Source of the DNA: RUG708 sp050946535
Lineage (GTDB): Bacteria > Bacillota > Clostridia > Peptostreptococcales > Anaerovoracaceae
Length of the DNA: 5,049 nucleotides
Direction of reading: 5' to 3'
NCBI GenBank assembly: GCA_050946535.1
Contig: JBMNUZ010000024.1
Span: 1-5,049 of the forward strand
A model generated the notes under the pieces. That model saw nothing but the letters and a program-made list of their open reading frames with translations, ran no database searches and was not told where the DNA came from. Positions within the stretch are counted from its first letter, which is position 1. Each line of letters begins with the position of its first letter. This document shows, piece by piece, positions 1 through 4,957 of this stretch. Made by a program: the position numbers and the translations under genes.

Positions 1-275
1 ATGCAGCATCTAATGATATTGACGTCCTGACGTCCGTTACCCTGCCTTCCGGATTGACAAGTATCGAAGGCTATGCATTCTCTGATTGCGATGGTTTGGA
101 AGAAATAACCTTAGTACCATCGATTACCACGATTGGCGATTATGCATTCGAATATTGTGACAATTTGAAGACGGTGTATTATCGTGGAAGCCAGTCTCAG
201 TGGAATGTTATCAGCATCAATTATGGAAATGATCCTTTGAAGGATGCAAATAAGATATACAATTACTCTGCATAA
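1..275 (+). CDS. BspA-like leucine-rich-repeat (LRR_5) protein, C-terminal fragment
   Basis: The reading frame is open from the left edge (first full codon at position 3) to TAA at 273-275, so this is the last 90 residues of a longer protein. Two consecutive 23-residue units fit the LRR_5 (BspA/TpLRR) pattern: one begins LTSVTLPSGLTSIEGYAF, the next LEEITLVPSITTIGDYAF, each followed by a short S/E-x-C-D turn. A third begins LKTVYYRGSQSQW, and a 'QWNVISI..GND' stretch then ends the protein; this is a familiar way for such proteins to finish. Proteins of this family are usually secreted or surface-attached and take part in binding to host, substrate or other cells; that role is inferred. No LPXTG, SLH or other anchor is seen in this end, so any signal peptide or anchor must lie upstream, outside the window. 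A TTG at 54 could be misread as a start, but the LRR pattern runs through it. Confidence 0.88.
   Translation, partial: AASNDIDVLTSVTLPSGLTSIEGYAFSDCDGLEEITLVPSITTIGDYAFEYCDNLKTVYYRGSQSQWNVISINYGNDPLKDANKIYNYSA
27..164 (+). repeat. Two tandem 23-residue LRR_5 repeat units
   Basis: Codons 27-95 and 96-164 encode two units of exactly 23 residues with the same skeleton: L-x-x-[VI]-T-L at the start, then [LI]-T-[ST]-I-x-x-Y-A-F, then x-x-C-D. The repetition is clear at protein level and weak at DNA level, so the units have diverged and are not a recent duplication. They belong to the surface protein described for 1-275. Confidence 0.8.
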
Positions 276-280
276 AAGTT

Positions 281-320
281 CGATTATATCTATTCAGTAA
301 AACTTATATAGATTTAATCG
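281..320 (+). other. AT-rich inverted repeat just after the LRR gene
   Basis: The 13-base arms at 281-293 and 308-320 (beginning CGATTATATC and ending TTTAATCG) are complementary at 12 of 13 positions, with a 14-base loop. The repeat starts 5 bp after the LRR stop codon, so it would fold in the 3' end of that mRNA. No T run follows, so it is not a classic terminator by itself. It may protect the 3' end or be a chance AT-rich fold. Confidence 0.45.
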
Positions 321-368
321 CTCGGAGTAACAATAAGCAGATTTTTTGAATCCAGGGAATCAAATTCG

Positions 369-407
369 CCGCCGGCAGTGCGTAAAATAGTGTACTGCCG
401 GCGGTTT
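369..407. terminator. GC-rich hairpin between convergent genes, likely bidirectional terminator
   Basis: The 11-base arms CCGCCGGCAGT (369-379) and ACTGCCGGCGG (394-404) are perfectly complementary, with a 14-base loop that could add a few wobble pairs. The hairpin sits between the ends of two converging genes (275 on + and 473 on -), where a shared terminator is expected. The T tract is short on the + side (TTT then CACTT) and broken on the - side, so release may be weak or depend on other factors. Confidence 0.68.
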
Positions 408-472
408 CACTTAGGAGCATTATGCTTATTCGAAAAGAAAAGCGGATTATTATTCTCGATTTCAGCTTAGGA

Positions 473-1027
473 TCATGCTTCGTCGACGGAATTTATAATC
501 CCGGATGCTATATCTGCGTTCGCTTCTGCATCGTTTTTAGGCGATGAAACGTCGATGTGTACGATTCCTGACTTCGTCTCGAAGCAGAAGCACCACAGGT
601 AGACGTCAACGCCGCCTGAGGTGGACGAGATCTCGAAATAGTAGCCGCTGTGTCCGTTGATCTTTTTACGCACGGGTGAAACCACGGTGGCCTGATCCTC
701 GGCGTTGTCGCTCTTCTGCGCTATGCTCTGAATGTAGCTGTTCACGTACTGATCCAGAGTGCCTTCGTCCGACGTGTCGGTGTCGAGCGACAGCTGCATG
801 TACATGCTGCTGTCACTGCTCTTCGCAGCGAGAATCCCGTACTGTGAAGATGCCGTCGTCGTCTTCCAGGTCATAGGCACGCTGACCGTAAAATTACCGT
901 CGTCTGATTCGATCTGCCGTCCGACCTGTGTAAAATCGCTGTCAAGATTGTTGTATAAGATCATGCCGCCGATGCCGAAAACGATCAGCAGCACGATGAG
1001 TATGATCATGAATTTTCTTTTGGCCAT
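473..1027 (-). CDS. Membrane-anchored extracytoplasmic protein, PsbP/DcrB-like (Mog1-fold) domain
   Basis: This is a 184-aa protein. It starts MAKRKF, followed by one strongly hydrophobic segment (about residues 7-25), and the remainder is polar. This suggests a single N-terminal membrane anchor with an outward-facing domain. There is no lipobox cysteine after the hydrophobic segment, so it is not a lipoprotein. The domain opens with the F-T-V-S-V-P-x-x-W signature (residues 46-54), then has a central helix-like stretch (about 90-107), an I-N-G-H-x-G-Y-Y-F-E strand (123-132), a final strand (154-161) and a closing helix with I-I-N-S-V. That order resembles the small PsbP/DcrB/DUF1795-type fold; this is pattern recognition, not a confirmed hit. 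Its function is unknown. Two cysteines (C146, C148) lie in the strand YLWCFCFE. The ATG at 1027-1025 is preceded by a purine-rich AAAGAAAAGAG. The gene is transcribed away from the amidase gene and appears monocistronic. Confidence 0.8.
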   Translation of the reverse strand: MAKRKFMIILIVLLIVFGIGGMILYNNLDSDFTQVGRQIESDDGNFTVSVPMTWKTTTASSQYGILAAKSSDSSMYMQLSLDTDTSDEGTLDQYVNSYIQSIAQKSDNAEDQATVVSPVRKKINGHSGYYFEISSTSGGVDVYLWCFCFETKSGIVHIDVSSPKNDAEANADIASGIINSVDEA

Positions 1028-1064
1028 ATAGCTGCTCTTTTCTTTTCAAATACATTTAGACAAT

Positions 1065-1073
1065 ATTATAGCA
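1065..1073 (-). promoter_or_regulatory. Extended -10 promoter for the leftward membrane-protein gene
   Basis: On the - strand the sequence reads TGC-TATAAT: a perfect sigma-A-type -10 hexamer (1070-1065) with the extended TGn element (1073-1071). The position expected for -35 (about 1093-1088) reads TGTGAT, a poor match, so the extended -10 would have to compensate. The predicted start of transcription lies near 1058, about 30 bases before the ATG. Confidence 0.65.
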
Positions 1074-1108
1074 TACGAAAAAACCACATCACATAGCATA
1101 TAAAAAAA
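1068..1108. repeat. Imperfect direct repeat across the leftward promoter
   Basis: ATAGCATA followed by an A tract occurs at 1068-1083 and again at 1093-1108. The two 16-base copies match at 14 positions and start exactly 25 bp apart. One copy overlaps the leftward -10 element and the other lies just upstream of the expected -35. It could be a pair of regulator sites, a second -10-like element, or low-complexity coincidence in AT-rich DNA. Confidence 0.4.
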
Positions 1109-1179
1109 CAAATTACCGTGAAATCGTATTTCTGAAAAGTTTCTTAAATGACATTTTGATTACAGGTGTATACAACGGG

Positions 1180-1208
1180 TAGAATCGGCCATTCTTTTAT
1201 GGTAAAAT
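1180..1208 (+). promoter_or_regulatory. Extended -10 promoter for the amidase-Nudix pair
   Basis: A TGG-TAAAAT extended -10 (TGn at 1200-1202, hexamer at 1203-1208) is preceded, with 17-bp spacing, by TAGAAT (1180-1185), which matches TTGACA at three of six positions. Transcription would begin near 1215, leaving a leader of about 20 bases with the strong Shine-Dalgarno GGGGAGG at 1221-1227, nine bases before the ATG at 1237. A short AGAAT/ATTCT inverted repeat (1181-1195) overlaps the -35 and spacer. Confidence 0.6.
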
Positions 1209-1214
1209 ACCATA
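1198..1214. promoter_or_regulatory. Perfect 17-bp dyad centred on the amidase -10, candidate operator
   Basis: TATGGTA (1198-1204), AAA, TACCATA (1208-1214) is a perfect inverted repeat with 7-base arms and a 3-base centre. It covers the whole -10 element TAAAAT and runs to the predicted transcription start. A dimeric repressor bound here would block RNA polymerase. No regulator gene is present in the window, so the binding protein, if any, is unknown. Confidence 0.4.
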
Positions 1215-1236
1215 TCACAAGGGGAGGAATGTACCA

Positions 1237-2748
1237 ATGCAGATTTTAAGAAAAAGCAGAGTTCTTCTGCTGATCGTACTGACAGCAGCGGTTGTGTTCG
1301 CATTGCTGGGGTTTTCAGCCGATGCTGCGACAGTACCAAGTATCTACATCAACGGCGAAAAGATCGAAACAGATGTAGATCCTTACATTGTAAACGACAG
1401 GGTTCTTGTCCCTGTCGCAACTATAGTGAACGATCTCGGCGGCACATCTTCATACGACGGTTCTACCGGGAAGGTTACACTTACATATGGTGACACTGTC
1501 ATCACGCTGATAATCGGATCGGCTGAGGCTTACGTAAACGGGGAGGCAGTCACGCTCGACGTGGCTACAAGAATAAGCCAGGTGGCAGATGGCAGCGGCG
1601 GCAGAACGATGGTGCCGCTCAGGTTTGTCGGAGAGACATTCGGTTTCGAAGTCACATGGGACGGAGAAACGTGCTCGGTATATATAGATTCAGGGACGAA
1701 TTCGAGTACCGTTACTGACACCACAACCATCACTTCTGTCAAGCTTCTGTCCAATCAGAAATACGGCGACAGTTACTACACTTACGTAACTATCAACGCA
1801 GACAAATCGCTCAAGAGCGCTCTCGACAAAACGGAGTGGCTCGAAAATCCGTGCAGGTATTACATGGATTTTAACAATACTACTTTTGATTCGAGCATTT
1901 CGTCCTCGCAGACACAGGACGTCAGCACATCATATGTCACCGGAGTCCGGACCGGATCACCGCGTGACAATGTCGCGAGAATCGTAATAGATATGACCGC
2001 GGTCGAAGAACCGAACATTTCTTATTCGGACGACGGCACGGAAGTGACATTTGCGTTCGCCGAGACCAAGACCGATTCGACGACGAGTTCGCAGACGTGG
2101 ACAGCCGGAGAAAACGACACGACGACCGTTCAGGGTACGAGAAAATACGACACGCTTTCAGCCTACCATCCTTGGTCTGACGGAAAAATCGTTGTCTGCA
2201 TAGATCCTGGCCACGGTTCGACTACAGGCGGCAAGAGATCTCCTGACGAATCTCTCCTGGAATGGGAGTTCAACAGAAGCGTGGCGTACAAGCTCAAAGC
2301 CATTCTGGAGCAGAACGGAATCCAGTGCGTTATGACTGTTGCATACGATGACACGACTGATCCTTCGCTTCAGTCGAGAGTCGAAGTCGCAAATTCGAAC
2401 GATGACGTCGACCTGTTCGTCAGCATTCATGCGAACGCCTATACCAGCAGCTGGAATTCAGCTAACGGCTGGGAGGTTTACTCATACAAGACGGGCGGAG
2501 TTTCGGAATACGCTGCACAATGTGTTGAAGCGGCAACGATGGCTGCTCAGAGCGTCATCAGAGACAGAGGAACAAAGACGGCTAACTTCTACGTAATCAA
2601 GAACACGGAAATGCCGGCGATACTTATCGAGCACGGTTTCTACACCAACGCGACGGAGGTTGAATACCTCAAGTCCGACAGCTTCAGAAACACGCTTGCT
2701 CAGGCAGACGCGACAGGCATAATCAACTTCTTCAATTCGTTTAAATAA
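1237..2748 (+). CDS. Secreted N-acetylmuramoyl-L-alanine amidase (stalk + AMIN + Amidase_3)
   Basis: This 503-aa exported zinc enzyme should cleave the amide bond between N-acetylmuramic acid and L-alanine of the peptidoglycan stem peptide. Residues 1-30 are a signal peptide (K/R-rich start, hydrophobic core about 9-26, likely cut after SADA), with no lipobox. Residues about 34-150 form a copper-amine-oxidase N-domain-like stalk (SIYINGEKI, NDRVLVPV, RTMVPLRFVGE). Residues about 165-277 look like an AMIN domain (ENPCRYYMDF, VTGVRTGSPRDNVARIVIDM), a module known to bind peptidoglycan or direct localisation in other amidases. A Ser/Thr-rich linker (about 277-305) leads to Amidase_3 (about 317-500). 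Its zinc ligands are H326 (DPGHG), E342 (LLEWEFN) and H398 (SIHAN), and its catalytic glutamate is E465 (IEHGF); all are present. Only about 55 residues separate E342 and H398, leaving little room for the autoinhibitory helix of the E. coli AmiB/AmiC type. The ATG start is set by GGGGAGG at 1221-1227. It is followed after 18 bp by the Nudix gene. Confidence 0.95.
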   Translation: MQILRKSRVLLLIVLTAAVVFALLGFSADAATVPSIYINGEKIETDVDPYIVNDRVLVPVATIVNDLGGTSSYDGSTGKVTLTYGDTVITLIIGSAEAYVNGEAVTLDVATRISQVADGSGGRTMVPLRFVGETFGFEVTWDGETCSVYIDSGTNSSTVTDTTTITSVKLLSNQKYGDSYYTYVTINADKSLKSALDKTEWLENPCRYYMDFNNTTFDSSISSSQTQDVSTSYVTGVRTGSPRDNVARIVIDMTAVEEPNISYSDDGTEVTFAFAETKTDSTTSSQTWTAGENDTTTVQGTRKYDTLSAYHPWSDGKIVVCIDPGHGSTTGGKRSPDESLLEWEFNRSVAYKLKAILEQNGIQCVMTVAYDDTTDPSLQSRVEVANSNDDVDLFVSIHANAYTSSWNSANGWEVYSYKTGGVSEYAAQCVEAATMAAQSVIRDRGTKTANFYVIKNTEMPAILIEHGFYTNATEVEYLKSDSFRNTLAQADATGIINFFNSFK

Positions 2749-2766
2749 TTTCGGACGGTGTTTTAA

Positions 2767-3435
2767 ATGGCATCCAGACGCAGAAAGAGAAACACCAGAA
2801 AAAACAGCCAGGAAAGGCTGACGGCTTATAACGAAAAGATGTATCCGGTAGGTGATTATCCCCGCTCCCACGTTCATCACAACGGCATGTGGCACAAAGT
2901 AGCCCAGTGCTGGATGATCGGAGTGAGCAGAGGAAACGTGAGGGTATATCTTCAGAGAAGGTCATACGAAAAGAAGAGCAACCCCGGGAAATACGACATT
3001 TCATCCGGAGGCCACGTTTCCGCAGGCGAAAGGCCGGCAGAATCGATGGTGCGCGAGATCCGCGAGGAAACGGGCATCATCATGAGGCGCGAGGATCTGA
3101 TTCCAGTGGGAGCGGTTCCCGAGATCTCGGGGCGAGATCACGAAATGGCTTACGAATACGTCAGTTTCCAGAACGACCCGCCTTTCAGGCCGGGCGACGA
3201 AGTCATCTATATGGTGTCTGCCGATCTGGAAGATTACTATCATCTGTGCCTTGGGGAACTCGACACAATTGAGGTCATACCGGCGATAAGGACCGGCCCG
3301 ATGCTGCGTGAGAAATTCAGCGTTGAGAGGAAGGATTTCTGTTTCCACGAATGCTTCATATATATGATCTATCCTTTCGTAAAGGATTATGTAAAACCAT
3401 ATGTGGAGATGTACAAAGACGGAAAATTAGAATAA
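2767..3435 (+). CDS. Nudix hydrolase with basic N-terminal tail
   Basis: This 222-aa, probably cytoplasmic protein has a complete Nudix box at residues 82-104 (G-x5-E-x7-REIREETGI), whose glutamates bind the metal that supports hydrolysis of a nucleoside diphosphate linked to another group (X). The region before it (RSHVHHNGMWHKVAQCWMI at 33-51, then YLQRRS and NPGKYDISSGGH) resembles the subgroup with isopentenyl-diphosphate-isomerase-like Nudix folds, often annotated only as 'NUDIX hydrolase'. The substrate cannot be told from sequence. The first 12 residues contain seven Arg/Lys, an unusual basic tail. The conserved domain needs sequence from about residue 18 on, and the next Met (residue 25) falls inside it with no good ribosome site, so the ATG at 2767 is kept. 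The start is preceded by GGACGGTG (2753-2760), a modest Shine-Dalgarno. The 18-bp gap from the amidase and the strong terminator after the stop suggest a two-gene operon. Confidence 0.92.
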   Translation: MASRRRKRNTRKNSQERLTAYNEKMYPVGDYPRSHVHHNGMWHKVAQCWMIGVSRGNVRVYLQRRSYEKKSNPGKYDISSGGHVSAGERPAESMVREIREETGIIMRREDLIPVGAVPEISGRDHEMAYEYVSFQNDPPFRPGDEVIYMVSADLEDYYHLCLGELDTIEVIPAIRTGPMLREKFSVERKDFCFHECFIYMIYPFVKDYVKPYVEMYKDGKLE

Positions 3436-3456
3436 AACGGTCGTCAGACGTTAATG

Positions 3457-3490
3457 GGTCCGCATGCAGACGCTGCATGCGGACCTTTTT
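3457..3490 (+). terminator. Strong intrinsic terminator after the Nudix gene
   Basis: A perfect 13-bp stem (GGTCCGCATGCAG at 3457-3469, CTGCATGCGGACC at 3473-3485) with a 3-base loop is followed immediately by TTTTT (3486-3490). It lies 21 bp after the TAA at 3433-3435 and ends the amidase-Nudix transcript. Confidence 0.93.
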
Positions 3491-3502
3491 ACTTACGGCA
3501 CG

Positions 3503-3542
3503 AAAAACCCCCGGACCCGGGTGATGATCCCGGAGCCGGGGG
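3503..3542 (-). terminator. Intrinsic terminator of the leftward plsC operon
   Basis: The outer stem CCCCCGG (3508-3514) pairs with CCGGGGG (3536-3542). After a 2x2 internal loop an inner 5-bp stem (3517-3521 with 3529-3533) closes on a 7-base loop, TGATGAT. On the - strand the hairpin is followed by TTTTT (the A run at 3503-3507), so it stops transcription of the dehydratase-like gene, whose stop codon is at 3569-3567. Confidence 0.88.
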
Positions 3543-3566
3543 CTTAGCATCTGGTATGAATGAATT

Positions 3567-4163
3567 TTATATGAGCGGAACCTCGTGAGTAGAAGGCTTG
3601 AGCTGGAACAGACAGAAATGAGTCCTGTTGTCCGGAAAGTCCTCTATATTTTCGTTCATGAGCGTCAGGCCGAAAAGCTCTCCGGCGTTTCGGCGGCAGA
3701 GAACCGCAGTAGTTTCCGGCAGCGTCCCGTCGGCGAGGTCTTTGGCTGCCTTGCCGGTATCCTCGACTTCGATCTGTTCGAGCTGCGGATACAGCTGGCG
3801 CAGATGATCTTCGCACTGTTTTATTGCCAGGATATGTGAAGCGACGGCTGTAATGCTGCTGTCGGGGATATCGGGACTTTTCTTGAACATGCAGTGGTGT
3901 ATGTTCAGCGTCGTATCTGCCTTGATATAAAGTTCGACGCCGTTCGTAGCCGCTACGGTCTCTAGCACTATTCCGGCGACGCTGTTGTATATCGCGCATA
4001 CTCCGTAATTTATCCTTTTGTTGACGAGAGCGTCGATAACGTGGCCTGAATCCACGAGCGGCACGTATTCGATCTCGTCTGTAATTCCGACCTTTTCCAC
4101 CAGGTCGTGGGCAGCCTGCTCTGCATTTGCCCCTTCTATTCCCTGATATCCAATTTTGATCAT
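3567..4163 (-). CDS. Stand-alone prephenate-dehydratase-like protein without ACT domain
   Basis: This 198-aa protein matches the prephenate dehydratase (PDT) domain of PheA along its whole length. Landmarks are YQGIEGANAEQAA (6-18, for the usual GPEGTxSxQAA), YNS-x-x-G (59-64, for ENS-x-x-G), LNIHHCMF (86-93), SH-x-x-AI-x-QC (109-117), EDTGKAA (134-140) and NIED-x-x-x-NRTHF (172-183, for N-x-TRF). PDT converts prephenate to phenylpyruvate in phenylalanine synthesis. Residues corresponding to the E. coli P-protein active-site N160, S208, Q215 and T278 (from memory) are kept as N60, S109, Q116 and T181 with nearly the same spacing. However, the usual Glu before Asn is Tyr59, and the Arg of TRF is His182. 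The protein ends right after the PDT domain, so the ACT domain that senses phenylalanine is absent. It could be an unregulated PDT or a paralogue for a related acid. Its ATG lies 2 bp after the plsC stop with AAGAAGGA as ribosome site, implying translational coupling. Confidence 0.85.
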   Translation of the reverse strand: MIKIGYQGIEGANAEQAAHDLVEKVGITDEIEYVPLVDSGHVIDALVNKRINYGVCAIYNSVAGIVLETVAATNGVELYIKADTTLNIHHCMFKKSPDIPDSSITAVASHILAIKQCEDHLRQLYPQLEQIEVEDTGKAAKDLADGTLPETTAVLCRRNAGELFGLTLMNENIEDFPDNRTHFCLFQLKPSTHEVPLI

Positions 4164-4165
4164 AC

Positions 4166-4918
4166 TTATTCCTTCTTCTCCTTGTAATAGTCTGATATTT
4201 TCCTCGATTCTTCGCGGGCCTCCAGAATCTGGGCGCGTATCTTTTCACCGAGTTCCTTCTGTTCGGCTTTATCCATTCCTTTCGTCTCTATAGGCGGCAG
4301 TATTGTGAGAATCACGTGTCCGGGTTTTATCCAGTGGCCGTTGTTGGCTTCCATGATTTTGTACGTCCCGTCGATGGATACGGGAACGATCGGAAAGCCG
4401 TGCCTGAACGCGATCCTGAACGCGCCGCTCTTGAATTCGCCGACATCTTCGCCCCTGCTGCGGGTGCCTTCTGGAAATATGATGAAGTTATTTCCGGATT
4501 TAAGCGTCTTTTCGACTTCCATCAATGCTTTGACTGACTGCCTCGCATTGCCTCTGTCGATGAAGATCGCGCCGAGAAGCTCCATCCACTTGCTTATGAG
4601 CGGAATCTTCTGGAGTTCCTTTTTCGCAAGTATACCGCAGTTCGGAAGATACGATTCGACGACCATGATGTCCCAGTCGCTCTGATGGTTCGGAAGAAAA
4701 AGCGCCGGCGCCTTCGGAATATTTTCGAAACCGTGCACTTCGACCGTCACTCCGGCGTAGCGGAGCATGGCCAGCGACCAGTGGCGCACGCGCGACTGCA
4801 CGAACAGCCTGGCTGTAAGATTGTCTCCCTTTGCGATCAGCTTATTGATGCGCCTTCTGTCAGGTTCGGCGCAGAGGACGTAGAAAACGGTCCTTATAAG
4901 CCATAATATTGTACGCAT
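4166..4918 (-). CDS. plsC: 1-acyl-sn-glycerol-3-phosphate acyltransferase (PlsC)
   Basis: This membrane-bound acyltransferase makes phosphatidic acid by acylating lysophosphatidic acid, the second acylation of phospholipid synthesis. The frame is open from GTG 4957; I favour the ATG at 4918-4916 (250 aa), preceded by AAGGA, because the family usually begins MRTI-like just before the hydrophobic segment. Another candidate is the ATG at 4942 (GGAG nine bases upstream, 258 aa), and the longest is the GTG at 4957 (263 aa). Counting from that GTG, motif I is NHQSDWD (90-96; catalytic H91 and D96), motif II is IFIDRGN (131-137), motif III is FPEGTRSR (161-168) and motif IV is IVPVSIDG (190-197), all intact and in order. 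One hydrophobic stretch (about 16-30) can attach the enzyme to the membrane; the C-terminal end is charged and helical. It is followed after 2 bp by the PDT-like gene. No strong promoter is visible directly upstream, so it may be cotranscribed with a gene beyond the right edge. Confidence 0.93.
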   Translation of the reverse strand: MRTILWLIRTVFYVLCAEPDRRRINKLIAKGDNLTARLFVQSRVRHWSLAMLRYAGVTVEVHGFENIPKAPALFLPNHQSDWDIMVVESYLPNCGILAKKELQKIPLISKWMELLGAIFIDRGNARQSVKALMEVEKTLKSGNNFIIFPEGTRSRGEDVGEFKSGAFRIAFRHGFPIVPVSIDGTYKIMEANNGHWIKPGHVILTILPPIETKGMDKAEQKELGEKIRAQILEAREESRKISDYYKEKKE

Positions 4919-4957
4919 ATTATCCTTGTATATTGAACTCATAGGGAAGTTCTCCAC

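Noticed and set aside
345..364. Imperfect palindrome TTTGAATCC..GGGAATCAAA
   Set aside because: It has a mismatch and a 2-base centre that cannot form a stable hairpin, and it lies in a convergent intergenic region with no promoter nearby.
1028..1236. Possible riboswitch or small RNA in the divergent intergenic region
   Set aside because: The predicted leaders are only about 20-30 bases, and I see no conserved aptamer elements or terminator hairpin before either gene.
2482..2895. Minus-strand frame of 137 codons across the amidase end and Nudix start
   Set aside because: It lies antisense to two genes with complete catalytic motifs, has no ribosome site or family pattern, and spans their junction.
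3544..4248. Long minus-strand frame of 234 codons overlapping the PDT-like gene
   Set aside because: Its translation is Arg-rich and low in structure, typical of a shadow frame. The overlapping frames encode well-matched PDT and PlsC motifs with proper ribosome sites.
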